Positions 1 through 9,027 are shown, counted from the stretch's first letter. The stretch is DNA of 64,000 nt from Rhynchopus sp. YZ270_cl-10 (GCA_964035575.1 OZ037849.1:248001-312000); one strand, 5' to 3'. The notes: generated by a model from the sequence alone, not told the origin. Program-made: numbers and translations.

Positions 1-351
1 TACCCCCCATATTCCTGTAGTACATCCCCATATTCCATGTCAACCCCCATATGGGGGCCGGTATTTTGGTACCCATTTCCTCCATATTTGGAGTTTCCCC
101 AAATTGGGGGGACAAGTATGTCAAGGGGAGGGTCACTGGAAATGTGTGTAACAATCTCATCTTTCTTCCTTTTCGACATTTTTGAAAGCCATATTTGGTA
201 TATCTGACGAACCTAAAATAGGACTGCGTCGCACTTTGGGTGGGGTTTCTTTTTGGGTTTGGTGGCTGGGTGACCTGTGGTGTGGAGGTGTGGAAAACCC
301 CGAAGCAACAATTTCCAAACCCAAAAGCATCTTTCCAGGTCAGCAAATGTA
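1..351. repeat. Intergenic repeat A, cut by window edge
   Basis: This stretch is a copy of a roughly 540-bp repeat that lies between array genes. Related copies are at 9262-9800, 15103-15645 and, more diverged, 22545-22720. Shared landmarks are the segments around 'GGGGACAAGTATGTCAAGG' and 'TTTTTGAAA', followed by a G-rich 'TTTGGTGGCTGGGTGACC' block. In the uninterrupted copy at 15641 the repeat runs directly into the 3' flank of an array gene; here it is split by the element starting at 352. Repeat A normally sits between two array genes, so another gene copy probably lies left of the window. I see no gene in it. Confidence 0.7.
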
Positions 352-775
352 CAGTCAAGCTTGTATTTAAGTCGTTCTTAATTAAGTCGCTTTCACCTGT
401 TTTTCTTCCATTCCGCACAATTAAAAACGACTTAATTAAAACCGCCGTAAATTTAGTTTTTTTTTTACCCTCCCCCTGACCAGGGATTTATATACGATTT
501 TTTTCCTTACCAAAAGTGCAAAAAAAGTGAGGTTGCTATTCCTGAGGGGGCTGGAGGCACGGAGGGGATTTTTTTTAAGAAATGGACTTTAGATTGAAGT
601 ATCATCATTGTACTAGCCCAGGGGGCTTCACTGGCTAGGGCTCCAGCAGGTCCCACATGCACTATGCCTGACTCCAGCACTCAAGGTAGCATTCACAGCA
701 CCTTTCACCCCTTCAGGAGGAGTGCGCAAAAGGGCACCCGGATGCAATTTTTCACCCATATCAGGACTCATGACT

Positions 776-951
776 CAATTTTTTTTGCGAAGCAAAAAAA
801 TAATATAATATGGCGCCGCAGGCGAAAAAAAATTGGGGTACGGTGTAAAAATCTAGCCTTTTACACCACAGAGTCACTCAACGAACCCTTTTTTGCAGAG
901 CAAAAAAGGAAAAATGGCGCCGCAGGCAAAAAAAAATTGGGTACAGCCTGT
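776..951. repeat. Tandem hairpin module with GCGCCGCAGGC core
   Basis: Two units of about 70 bp each contain a small hairpin (TTTTTTGCGAAGCAAAAAA in the first, TTTTTTGCAGAGCAAAAAA in the second). Each is followed by TGGCGCCGCAGGC, an A-run and TTGGGGTA. The same GCGCCGCAGGC core recurs near 1368, 44222 and 58858. No coding potential is evident. Confidence 0.5.
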
Positions 952-1078
952 ATGGTACGGGATTTCATGGTGCGGTCAGCAACCCAGTTCCCCAAAAAAT
1001 GCAAAAAACTTTTTTTCCAAATCTGCAAAAGTTTTTTTTTTTTTTCAAAACTGAGGTTCAGCCTCAGTTCTACTATGG

Positions 1079-1086
1079 TATATAAA
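1079..1086 (+). promoter_or_regulatory. TATA-like box
   Basis: TATATAAA lies 84 bp before the ATG at 1170 and directly after a small CTGAGG/CCTCAG inverted repeat. Position and motif fit a core promoter for the short ORF downstream. In such AT-rich DNA it may be chance. Confidence 0.3.
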
Positions 1087-1169
1087 TCTCTGCCCCTGAC
1101 CCCCTGTACTACACGTTGCGCCACCTGACACACCCTGTTCAAGGTATTTCTGTACCACATTTCTATACC

Positions 1170-1388
1170 ATGGACGCATTTGTGACCTCCGGAAGCTTTG
1201 CAAACAAAGCTCGTGTCGCAACACAGGTTGCACTGGCAGCAGCGACCGACGACCCCGCCACCTACGACCCTACTCAACCCGGAGGGTTGTCATCCTCTAC
1301 CCCCGCAAATTTTTCCATTACACCGTCATCGTCCTTCCCCAGATCCCCCATACGAAAAAAATTCGGGCCTGCGGCGCCCAAATTATAA
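1170..1388 (+). CDS. Hypothetical 72-aa ORF (possible gene 5' end)
   Basis: The ORF starts in ACCATGG, a good eukaryotic initiation context. The first 30 residues are Ala/Val/Thr-rich; the remainder is Ser/Pro-rich and ends in the basic stretch IRKKFGPAAPKL. Composition is more GC-rich and protein-like than the surrounding DNA. The end overlaps a GCGCCGCAGGC-type repeat motif, so the reading frame may have been truncated by a repeat. It lies inside the 352-4248 element. No family is recognised; it could be a captured exon or a chance ORF. Confidence 0.3.
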   Translation: MDAFVTSGSFANKARVATQVALAAATDDPATYDPTQPGGLSSSTPANFSITPSSSFPRSPIRKKFGPAAPKL

Positions 1389-1399
1389 AAAATAATTAT

Positions 1400-1560
1400 T
1401 TTCATCATATGGAGGGTGTCTAAAAAGGTCAAAAACGGAAAAAAAGGAAAAAAAAGGTGAAAAAAATTGGGGTGTTTTTGACCAAAAAAAGAGTGAGGGG
1501 AGTTGGGTCCAGTCATAGGGGAATATAGCAATTTTTAAAAAATTCTACCAAAAATGCACA
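1400..1560. repeat. Dispersed repeat C
   Basis: The block is centred on GTGAGGGGAGTTGGGTCCAG followed by TCATAGG and an AT-rich tail. Two other copies are at 13270-13420 and 55905-56060, each preceded by A-rich lines containing GGTCAAAAA or similar. No coding content is seen. Confidence 0.6.
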
Positions 1561-1599
1561 GCATTTTTCAAGCACATAGGCAGATTTTCGCTTTTTTAT

Positions 1600-2400
1600 A
1601 AAAAATTGAGGAAACCGAAATATCCCACTGTAGCTGTCTTCCTCAGAGGTCGGAGCCCAAAATAGGCCGTTCTTCCTGCGGAAAGTAGTGTGCACACTGT
1701 CCATATTCGAAGATGAACCGTTTCGGCTCGCAGAACACCTCAAATTACTTGCAGCTTGCGAGTCTCCGTGTTCTTGAAGGGTGGGGCGTAGAGGGAGAAG
1801 GCAGCGATCACATTGAGTGGAGGGCGTCGAAAAAGTCTATGTGAGCCGCGCGACTGTTCACGATGTCAGTGAAGAAGTCTTTCGGGAATCCTTGCCGGAA
1901 GGGCGTACAACCGTGGGTGAGACACCTGAGGAGTACTGGAGCACCCTCCGCTTGATGGCAGACGGCGTATGTCCTGGCGCAGACGCTTGGGGCTCACACA
2001 CCCTCGGTGCTACAGGATCTTGAGGGTTTGACGCACTGTTGGCTGCGTGCTCGGTGGGTCACAAGAAGAGGTTGAAGCTTGTAGACACCAGCACCGGCAC
2101 GAGTCAAGGCACAAGGAGCTTAGGAGAACTGACGTGCGGTGGGGAAGGTTCCCTCCGACCGTCCGGACTTGGCGGTCTGCACCCCCATCCTCGTCAAGAA
2201 TTGGCTAGAGCACATGGCACCCAGAGCAGTGACCGGTCCGACGGTCGCACGTGAGCGTCGCTCCTCCGGAAGCTGGTAATGGCCCAAGTCCACACGGACT
2301 AGAGGCCGCCGATGAGCAGGAAACTGCAGGAGGGCATGCCACAAGGGCTAACGAAACCATGGTAATGGGCCTATGTGGGGTTACAGACGTGTATATGGTG
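1600..2400. other. GC-rich stretch without assigned gene
   Basis: Base composition here resembles the coding regions rather than the intergenic DNA. Short open frames exist on both strands, for example 1817-2023 on the plus strand, but none is long and none is recognisable. It may be a decayed gene or captured exons inside the 352-4248 element. Confidence 0.3.
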
Positions 2401-2403
2401 TAA

Positions 2404-2520
2404 CCACAGATGCTCAAAACACCCGATTTTTACGTTTTTTTGCATTTTTCGGTGCCCCAAGACCCACCCCAGGGGTTTAAAAATTTTTCGAAAAAAAAAA
2501 TTTTTTTTTCAGATTTTGCT
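2404..2520. repeat. AnTn palindrome module
   Basis: The module reads 'ACCACAGATGCTCAAAACAC', then a short T-rich stretch, then GACCCACC, then a run of about ten A followed by about nine T. Relatives lie at 3300-3350, 14400-14515, 14590-14715, 56630-56660 and 57775-58045. The A-run/T-run pair is self-complementary and could bend DNA or extrude as a hairpin. Confidence 0.55.
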
Positions 2521-2699
2521 AAGGTAAAATGTGACTGTGAAAATGATCCTCAAAATAGGGGATCCTCAAATTTCCCGTTTTTCCCTTTTTTCCCCTTTCC
2601 CCTTAGTCATTTTTCCCGTTCAGGGCGCGCGCTAACTTTTCGGAAATTTCACGAAAAAATGGATATCGGGTCCAAAAAAATGTACCTACAGGAAGTATG

Positions 2700-2858
2700 T
2701 GAAGGGGGGCAGAAAAATCAGGGTCATGTTACATTTCCGAGAAAATCCCGGGCTGTGGTGGGGGATATACGGAAAAATGGGCAAAATTTTGGTGACTTAA
2801 ATTTTCACAAAATATGAACCCATACTCGTAAACAAGGGTCATTTTCAGATCTTTCAGA
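2700..2858 (-). repeat. Repeat with CCACCAC core (copy 1)
   Basis: The minus strand carries the core described in the findings (CCATTTTTCCG, then CCCCACCAC, then an expected GGATTCCGG-like stretch). The plus strand continues with TTTTCACAAAATATGAACCC and AACAAGGGTCATTTTCAG. Close relatives are at 44067-44165 (same orientation) and 59260-59381 (opposite). Confidence 0.6.
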
Positions 2859-2862
2859 CAGC

Positions 2863-3008
2863 CAGTACACAGTACACAGTACACAGTACACAGTACACAG
2901 TACACAGTACACAGTACACAGTACACAGTACACAGTACACAGTACACAGTACACAGTACACAGTACACAGTACACAGTACACAGTACACAGTACACAGTA
3001 CACAGTAC
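2863..3008. repeat. 7-bp satellite (CAGTACA)n
   Basis: About 21 near-perfect copies of CAGTACA span roughly 146 bp. The reverse complement TGTACTG is related in sequence to the 9-bp TGTGTATAC array at 19161. Open frames across it are artefacts of the period. Confidence 0.95.
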
Positions 3009-3093
3009 CCATTACCGTGACTTCACCGGCCAACACCGGAAAACACCGGCAAACATGGTCAAAATCAGGTGGAATATACAGTAGGACAAGAAA

Positions 3094-3190
3094 CTTGGCG
3101 ACCAAATAACTTGGCGACCAAATAATATTGGCGGATTTTGGGGGTTTTCTTGTAATTGGCGACTTTTTTGGTCGCCAATATTAATTGGTA
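3094..3190. repeat. Inverted repeat TTGGCGACCAA / TTGGTCGCCAA
   Basis: Two direct copies of CTTGGCGACCAAATAA are followed by TTGGCGACTTTTTTGGTCGCCAA and TATTAATTGG. The stretch can fold back on itself. It contains no gene. Confidence 0.5.
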
Positions 3191-3465
3191 GGGTAGTGGT
3201 TCGTAGTCACAGTGGTTGGGAAGTGGTTTTTTTCGCAATTTTGGTAAAGTTTTTGTGCCTCACCATGTGTATTTTTGGGTGGCTGCGTGAGTGCGTGGTA
3301 TTTTTGGCCCCAGGGGGCCAAAAATTTTTCGAAAAAAAAATTTTTTTTTCACCTGAAAATTGCCTTGTCAAAAAAAATCTGTACTTCATTGGTCCCCACC
3401 AGTGGAGTCCCCCATACAGGAGGAAGGGAGGGGGTTCGCCCTCTCCCACCATACTACACGCGAAT

Positions 3466-3966
3466 ATGACTCTCCTTTTAAGGAGATATGATATGGCGAT
3501 TGCTCAGGCGCGGGCTATGACGGCTGAAGCGATGACTGAGGATGAGTGGTGTGATGCGGCCGACCTGGTGTCAGCTGCATGCACTCTATCGGGGCTGATC
3601 TCGCAGCTCACGATAGAGGTGGCAGAAGAGGAAACGGCGGTGCAACCGCCACATGACGTGACACCGCGGGCCGTAGCGCTTGCGATGTTGGTGCGAGCAG
3701 CAGCAGCGACTTGCACCGAAGACGAGACACCCGGCGCCTGCTTCCCCGCAGGAGCCACAACAACAGCGACCCCCACCATGACGTGCACCACCGGTGGGAA
3801 GGTCAAGACGCCTCACAAGGCGCTGAAGAACAAGCCCCCGCCGCCGCCCCCACCCGACCGTGGGTTGACTGCAGCCAGGAAGCCAGTGCCGCCGCCGCCG
3901 CCCAATCGAGACTGGACGACGACGACCGCCATGAGCATTGCATGGAGTAACTCCGGCATCACTTAG
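3466..3966 (+). CDS. 166-aa retroelement-type ORF end (IAWSNSGIT family)
   Basis: The ATG at 3466 is the first start in the GC-rich part of the frame. The N-terminal half is helical and acidic (EAMTEDEWCDAADLVS); the C-terminal half carries a run of seven prolines and another of six. It ends IAWSNSGIT and stop. The same end occurs at 62541-62573 (minus strand, KTIAWSNSGIT) and at 21411-21441 (MEWCHSGIT), each followed by the same 3' tail. This points to a mobile-element protein, probably the 3' end of a poly(A) retroelement, not a host gene. A 13-bp inverted pair, CATACTACACGCG (3451) and CGCGTGTAGTATA (3968), brackets the ORF. The function is unknown. Confidence 0.5.
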   Translation: MTLLLRRYDMAIAQARAMTAEAMTEDEWCDAADLVSAACTLSGLISQLTIEVAEEETAVQPPHDVTPRAVALAMLVRAAAATCTEDETPGACFPAGATTTATPTMTCTTGGKVKTPHKALKNKPPPPPPPDRGLTAARKPVPPPPPNRDWTTTTAMSIAWSNSGIT

Positions 3967-4035
3967 ACGCGTGTAGTATAGTGGAGTTCATCTTCGGGTG
4001 TCTACACTAAAACAACCAAGTTTTCAAAAAAAAAA
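3967..4035 (+). repeat. Retroelement 3' tail, type A (with ORF)
   Basis: After the stop comes TATAGTGGAGTTCATC, TTCGGGTGTC, TACACTAAAACAACC, then AAGTTTTC and an A-run. TAGTGGAG and CTACACTA can pair as a terminal stem. The same tail occurs many times on the minus strand in the right half of the window. Confidence 0.6.
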
Positions 4036-4249
4036 TTTTTTTTTTTGAAAAAAAAAATGGCAAAGACAAAGGGAAAAACGGGAGAAAAGGGAAAAACGGG
4101 AAATTTGAACACCCTCCTATGCAATCAATAAATTGATAGTATATGGTGAGGGATCAACAAAAATGGTCCCAAAAAATAATTGAAAAAATTGAAAAAATGC
4201 CAAAAAATAATGCCTTCATTAAAGCCGACTTAATTAAAGTCTTGGCTGT

Positions 4250-4596
4250 ATAATAAATAAACTCTTTGAAGCCCAGATACAAAACATTGCACAACACACC
4301 AAGTAACGAGAAGTTACTGATGCAGCCACCTCCCACTGACCCACGTACGATGCCAGCCCCAGATGAAAGCACAAAGAAAAGGCACTTCCTTTGTTGCAAC
4401 GCTTCTCCACCCCCACCACGACCTCATGAGCAGTGCACACACCTGATGCCACATTGTGCGTGCAACAGCTTGCATCTATGGAAATAGAGCACAGCCACAC
4501 GCTATGAATACATTCATCAAACGGAGGCTCATGACGTGGCACCACAGCGCTTCCTCACAGTACGCAATAAAACGGTACAATCACAGCCTTGCCCAC
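4250..4596 (-). other. Conserved 3' flank of array gene 1
   Basis: This block follows the stop codon of gene 1 on the minus strand. It recurs at high identity after each of the other eight genes: about 6980-7151, 9960-10133, 15650-15987, 23050-23206, 27020-27191, 30705-30857, 33350-33521 and 35820-35992. It probably represents 3' UTR and duplicated spacer. The part near 4318 (ACCTCCCACTGACCCACGTA) is absent from the shorter flanks and resembles repeat E at 25070. Confidence 0.6.
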
Positions 4597-6399
4597 TCAG
4601 ATTCCCTTACCCACCCCAAAGCCTTCGACTGGGTTGTCCCTTCCCACAGCAGTCGTGCATGCCAAGGCCACACTCAGAAGCCCACCCTTGACTGTCGAGG
4701 GATGCACGTTCAAAGGGCTCCGTTCACAAGGACAACCCTGTCCAGCTTCTTCAACCGCTGCTGCAGACACATCGCCTTTCAGGTACTTCCGCACTGCTGT
4801 GTTGTAGTTCTCCCACTCACTGCTCTTCCCGATCTGGTACATCCATTCTTCCGTCACACGGTCGGCTGATTCGGTGTTGAGAATAAGCTCGGCAACCACT
4901 TCAGGTGTGTCAGAGGTTGCAGACACTTCCACCTTGCACGGAATCAGGCGCATCTCGTGTTCGCACTCAGCATCGCTGAAGCACACACGGTTGCAGAGCA
5001 CGTCGCAGCCAAGGATACGTCCTGCACGTTCCATCCCATGCACGTCACGCACAAGTGTCCCCACCATGCTGAAGCGGCGCATCACTTCACACCCCATGTC
5101 ACCACGCAGCACCTTCCCAGTTGCAACACCGATGTTCACCTGTGACAGCTTCAACCCCCTGAACAGCATCGTTGCTGTGTGCAGTGCTGAGGTGGCGTGG
5201 TTTGCACACTGCCTTGACGTGTTGAACGAGCAGTGCACCCTGTCACCAACAAACACGTCCACCATCCCACGGTATGACTCTGTTGCCTGCAACGTCTTCA
5301 GAAGAAGAGTTGTGAAGAAGGAGGAGAAGTGTGCACTGTCCTGCTCCACCAGACGCAACGTGTCTTTGATGTTCACCGTCAGCAGAGTCGCCTTCACAGA
5401 CGTGAGCCCCAAAGAAGCGTGTCGTAAATATGCAGCAGGTAAGCTTCCATTTGTGGAACCACTCTCAAACGATGCTGTTTGCTCTGCATAATCTTGTTCT
5501 GTACCTTCTGTGCTGACGTGTTCAGTGCACTCAACTTCGCTGTCTTCATCCACAAGCAGACACGTCAGTGGCAGGTACGCTTTGTACGACCGCAGGTTCT
5601 TCTCCAACGCACGCAGTGCCACCGTCATCCCCTCAGGCAGCTCATGTTCATGCTCCTCCAGCAGCTCCGCCACCTTCTCCACGTCGTATCCTGCCAGGAG
5701 TGAGGCAATCTCCTGCACAGCGTTGATCGTCCGCTCCATTGATGCTTGCTCCTTCAGGACTTGTCGTGCGAAACCACGTGTCACGATGAAGTCAATCACA
5801 AAGACAGACAACGCCATTAAGAGGGGTGGCGAAAAAAACGGTGTTGGGCACGGAAGCGTTTCACAATCAAACTTCTCCTTCAAGTAATACAGCCGTCCGA
5901 ACTCACCCTCCTGCTCTGCCAACCCGGGGATCTCGAACAGACCAAACCTGAAGCTCTCCTCAACACCAAGCACCAACAACCACATGATAATGAAACACAC
6001 AAACCCTTGACTGTACACCTTGGGCACCTGCATCACAAGCAGCATGTCGATGATGAGCACGAGGAGAGGCCACTGATTCATAAAGACCGTTCTTGCATTC
6101 AAATCCCACATCAGTATTCCACATGTGATCATGTACAACGTGCCCACCACCACCCTTGTTGTCAACGGAACCCTGCACAGCACTGCACAGATCGCAATGG
6201 TGAGCGCAAGCATGATCGCCAGTGTACCTGCTAAGAGGAAGGGGGTGTTTCTCTGTGACTCTGAATTGAACATCAGGGAAAATACACCAGCCCACCAGCC
6301 CACACAGGCAAAGGTGAAGAACTGTGTTCGCAACTCCTTCTTTTTCCTGCTCAGTGTCCCGTCCAAGGAGAGCACGCCATTGAGACACTGCATCCCCAT
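4597..6399 (-). CDS. Array gene 1: six-TM receptor-like cyclase-homology protein (pseudocyclase)
   Basis: The protein has 600 aa. The basic N-terminus (SRKKKELR, 17-24) is followed by predicted membrane helices near 25-44, 54-75, 82-99, 109-125, 131-148 and 191-208. Charge distribution puts both ends in the cytosol. A helical linker (213-275, ending NLRSYKAYLP) and an acidic linker (283-322) lead to a class III cyclase-homology domain at about 334-470. By my alignment Asn343 (TVNIKD) sits at the first metal-binding Asp and Asp386 (VGDRVHCSF) keeps the second. MVGTLVRDVHGME (445-457) replaces the Asp/Asn/Arg set of the substrate and transition-state motif. The 470-600 tail has WMYQIG and YNTAVRKYL. 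Known class III cyclases make cAMP or cGMP; I infer this one is inactive or needs a partner. Loop 1 is NSESQRNTP. The start MGMQ is conserved in all nine copies. Confidence 0.82.
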   Translation of the reverse strand: MGMQCLNGVLSLDGTLSRKKKELRTQFFTFACVGWWAGVFSLMFNSESQRNTPFLLAGTLAIMLALTIAICAVLCRVPLTTRVVVGTLYMITCGILMWDLNARTVFMNQWPLLVLIIDMLLVMQVPKVYSQGFVCFIIMWLLVLGVEESFRFGLFEIPGLAEQEGEFGRLYYLKEKFDCETLPCPTPFFSPPLLMALSVFVIDFIVTRGFARQVLKEQASMERTINAVQEIASLLAGYDVEKVAELLEEHEHELPEGMTVALRALEKNLRSYKAYLPLTCLLVDEDSEVECTEHVSTEGTEQDYAEQTASFESGSTNGSLPAAYLRHASLGLTSVKATLLTVNIKDTLRLVEQDSAHFSSFFTTLLLKTLQATESYRGMVDVFVGDRVHCSFNTSRQCANHATSALHTATMLFRGLKLSQVNIGVATGKVLRGDMGCEVMRRFSMVGTLVRDVHGMERAGRILGCDVLCNRVCFSDAECEHEMRLIPCKVEVSATSDTPEVVAELILNTESADRVTEEWMYQIGKSSEWENYNTAVRKYLKGDVSAAAVEEAGQGCPCERSPLNVHPSTVKGGLLSVALACTTAVGRDNPVEGFGVGKGI

Positions 6400-6462
6400 C
6401 TCCCCTCCCGTCAGGTACCTGTGTTCTTGTGGAGGAGTGGTTGGAAAATAAAGAGTACAGCT
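6400..6462 (-). promoter_or_regulatory. Pyrimidine-rich tract and AG just before the start codon
   Basis: On the minus strand the leader reads CTCTTTATTTTCCAACC, then ACTCCTCCACAAGAACACAG, then 19 bases to the ATG. A pyrimidine-rich tract ending in CAG close to the ATG looks like a 3' splice acceptor, for a leader exon or a trans-spliced leader. All nine genes share it, though their overall identity weakens the argument. In several copies a TTTTTTACTCAAC stretch could act as a branch-point region. Confidence 0.35.
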
Positions 6463-6577
6463 GAAGTTGCTGTACGATACTCTTTCGGAGGGGACACACT
6501 GCGAGAAGAAATCTTGCTTTCACATCACGGGAGAGTACTGCAAGGTCTCGTGGGGATGTTGTGAGGAAGACCGAACG

Positions 6578-6715
6578 ATGGGTATGCCCGGTATGTGGAT
6601 GGCGCAGAACAGCAACAAGGACAAAACCGAGGCGAAAAACCCACAGGAGGAGCTGCAGGACGATGAGGATGAAGACATGCTGGATGGACTGATTGGACAG
6701 CTGTCGTCCAGTTAG
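6578..6715 (+). CDS. Possible 45-aa divergent ORF (MGMPGMWMA...)
   Basis: This plus-strand ORF starts MGMPGMWMAQ and becomes acidic (QDDEDEDMLDGLIGQL). It lies in the 5' flank of gene 1, facing away from it. The same MGMPGMWMAQ start occurs at 18000 (continuing QQQQGQKRGEE) and in altered form at 35596. Length and sequence diverge between copies, so it may only be a by-product of the duplicated 5' flank. No family is recognised. Confidence 0.2.
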   Translation: MGMPGMWMAQNSNKDKTEAKNPQEELQDDEDEDMLDGLIGQLSSS

Positions 6716-7151
6716 CCGTTTCCCTTCACACTGTTCGCAGGCTCGACGCACTGCAGCAGGATCATGCTGCGTCGAAGAAGGCGCTGACAAACTTAACAAC
6801 ACACACCAGACACTGCACTGTCCACTTGGGAGGGCGAGCAAACGCATGACAGGATCAGAAATGATAAAGAGAACACAAGTGGTTGGAAAAGAAACTGTAG
6901 TTGTTGATGCAGACCTGTGCATCTTGCTCGCGTCCACCACAAAACGCAAGACTGAAGAAAGGGGCAAAAGCTACCACCTCATGAGCAGTGCACACACCTG
7001 ATGCCACATTGTGCGTGCAACAGCTTGCATCTATGGAAATAGAGCACAGCCACACGCTATGAACACATTCATCAAACGGAGGCTCATGACGTGGCACCAC
7101 AGCGCTTCCTCACAGTACGCAATAAAACGGTACAATCGCAGCCTTGCCCAC
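6716..7151. other. Spacer between array genes 1 and 2
   Basis: It holds the upstream remainder of gene 1 (a region near 6735-6800 unique to this copy) and, from about 6980, the conserved 3' flank of gene 2. No gene or mobile element is seen. At 752 bp from gene to gene, this is close to the basic spacing of the array. Confidence 0.5.
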
Positions 7152-8948
7152 TCAGATTCCCTTCCCCACCCCAAAGCCTTCTACTGGGTTGTCCCCTATC
7201 CCCCCCTGCAACGGTCGTGCCAAGGCCACACTCAGAAGCCCACCCTTGACTGTTGAGGGATGCACGTTCAAAGGGCTCCGTTCACAAGGACAACCCTGTC
7301 CAGCATCTTCAACCGCTGCTGCAGACACATCGCCTTTCAGGTACTTCCGCACTGCTGTGTTGTAGTTCTCCCACTTCTTGTTCTTCCCGATCTGGTACAT
7401 CCATTCTCCAGTTTCTTCCTCGGCTTCTTCGGTGTTGAGAATAAGCTCGGCAACCACTTCAGGTGTGTCAGAGGTTGCAGACACTTCCACCTTGCACGGA
7501 ATCAGGCGCATCTCGTGTTCACACTCAGCATCGCTGAAGCACACACGGTTGCAGAGCACGTCGCACCCAAGGATATGTCCTGCACGTTCCATCCCATGCA
7601 CGTCACGCACAAGTGTGCCCACCATGCTGAAGCGACGCATCACTTCACACCCCATGTCACCACGCAGCACCTTCCCAGTCGCAACACCGATGTTCACCTG
7701 CGACAGCTTCAACCCTCTGAACAGCATCGTTGCTGTGTGCAGTGCTGAGGTGGCGTGGTTTGCACACTGCCTTGACGTGTTGAACGAGCAGTGCACCCTG
7801 TCACCCACAAACACGTCCACCATCCCACGGTATGACTCTGTTGCCTGCAACGTCTTCAGAAGAAGAGTTGTGAAGAAGGAGGAGAAGTGTGCACTGTCCT
7901 GCTCCACCAGACGCAACGTGTCTTTGATGTTCACCGTCAGCAGAGTCGCCTTCACAGACGTGAGCACCAAAGCAACGTGTCGCACACTTACAGCAGGCAA
8001 GCTTCCATTTGTGGAACTACTCTCAGAAGATGCTGTTTGCTCTGCACAGTCATCTTCTAAACCGACGTCTTCAGTGCACTCAACTTCGCTGTCTTCATCC
8101 ACAAGCAGACACGTCAGTGGCAGGTACGCTTTGTACGACCGCAGGTTCTTCTCCAACGCACGCAGTGCCACCGTCATCCCCTCAGGCAGCTCATGTTCAT
8201 GCTCCTCCAGCAGCTCCGCCACCTTCTCCACGTCGTACCTTGCAAGGAGTGAGGCGATCTCCTGCACAGCGTTGATCGTCCGCTCCATTGATGCTTGCTC
8301 CTTCAGCACTTGGCGTGCGAAACCACGTGTCACGATGAAGTCAATCGAAAACACAGATATTGCACTTAATAGGGTAGCCGAAGGGAACGATGTTCGGCAC
8401 GGCAGTGTCTCACACACAAACTTCTCCTTGAAGTGATACAGCCGTCCGAACTCACCTTCCTGTTCAGGCAACCCTGGCAGGTCGAACAGACCAAACCTGA
8501 AGCTCTCCTCAACACCAAGCAGCAACAACCACATGATAATGAAACACACAAGACCTTGACTGTATCGTGTGGGCACCTGCATCACAAGTAGCACGTCGAT
8601 GACGAGCACGAGGAGAGGCCACTGACTTATGAAGATAGTTCTTGCATTCAAATCCCACATCAGTAATGCACATGTGATCATGTACAACGTGCCCACCACC
8701 ACCCTTGTTGTCAACGGAACCCTGCACAACACTGCACAGATCGCAATGCTGAGCGCAAGCATGATCACCAGTGTTCCTGCGAAGGTGAAGGGGGAGCTTC
8801 TCTGTGAATCAAAATTCGCCAGCATGGCAAGTACATTAGCCCACCAAGCCACACAGGCAGCGATGAAGAACTGTGTGCGCATCTCCTTCTTTTTCCTGCT
8901 CAGTGTCCCGTCCAAGGAGAGCACGCCATTGAGACACTGCATCCCCAT
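7152..8948 (-). CDS. Array gene 2: six-TM cyclase-homology protein
   Basis: The product has 598 aa and the same domain order as gene 1. Specific features are loop 1 NFDSQRSSP, loop 3 NARTIFISQW, loop 5 with CETLPCRTSFPSAT, linker EDVGLEDD (three residues shorter than VSTEGTEQD) and VSVRHVAL before the cyclase domain. The extreme C-terminus reads ALARPLQGGIGDN where the other copies have ALACTTAVGRDN. The DNA there (CCCCCCCTGCAACGG near 7200) looks like compensating small indels that leave the frame open. The lost cyclase residues are the same as in gene 1, which argues that the loss is old and tolerated. Confidence 0.8.
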   Translation of the reverse strand: MGMQCLNGVLSLDGTLSRKKKEMRTQFFIAACVAWWANVLAMLANFDSQRSSPFTFAGTLVIMLALSIAICAVLCRVPLTTRVVVGTLYMITCALLMWDLNARTIFISQWPLLVLVIDVLLVMQVPTRYSQGLVCFIIMWLLLLGVEESFRFGLFDLPGLPEQEGEFGRLYHFKEKFVCETLPCRTSFPSATLLSAISVFSIDFIVTRGFARQVLKEQASMERTINAVQEIASLLARYDVEKVAELLEEHEHELPEGMTVALRALEKNLRSYKAYLPLTCLLVDEDSEVECTEDVGLEDDCAEQTASSESSSTNGSLPAVSVRHVALVLTSVKATLLTVNIKDTLRLVEQDSAHFSSFFTTLLLKTLQATESYRGMVDVFVGDRVHCSFNTSRQCANHATSALHTATMLFRGLKLSQVNIGVATGKVLRGDMGCEVMRRFSMVGTLVRDVHGMERAGHILGCDVLCNRVCFSDAECEHEMRLIPCKVEVSATSDTPEVVAELILNTEEAEEETGEWMYQIGKNKKWENYNTAVRKYLKGDVSAAAVEDAGQGCPCERSPLNVHPSTVKGGLLSVALARPLQGGIGDNPVEGFGVGKGI

Positions 8949-9027
8949 CTCCCCTCCCGTCAGGTACCTGTGTTCTTGTGGAGGAGTGGTTGAGTAAAAA
9001 ATGATAAAGACAACACATGAAAGAACA

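Larger units (their letters stand above)
352..4248. mobile_element. 3.9-kb TIR element with TA target duplication (Tc1/mariner-like, non-autonomous)
   Basis: The left end (CAGTCAAGCTTG... at 352) and the right end (...AAGTCTTGGCTG at 4248) form imperfect terminal inverted repeats, matching about 18 of 23 bases. TA flanks both sides (350-351 and 4249-4250). An uninterrupted relative at 15629-15670 reads from 'CAGCAAATG' through TA into 'ATAATAAAT', which is the expected empty site. Subterminal copies of TTAATTAAGTCG support a transposon end. I find no transposase inside. The interior holds a hairpin duplication, a candidate short gene, a 7-bp satellite and a retroelement 3' end. The TA duplication suggests Tc1/mariner, but the superfamily call is inferred from that alone. 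Confidence 0.6.

Noticed and set aside
2863-3008. CRISPR-like array
   Set aside because: A 7-bp unit without spacers in a eukaryotic context is a simple satellite.
4234-4545. Recurrent 80-110-codon minus ORFs starting MVPRHEPPFDEC after array genes
   Set aside because: They are in the duplicated 3' flank, where overall DNA identity is high in all frames; their ends run into unrelated spacer.
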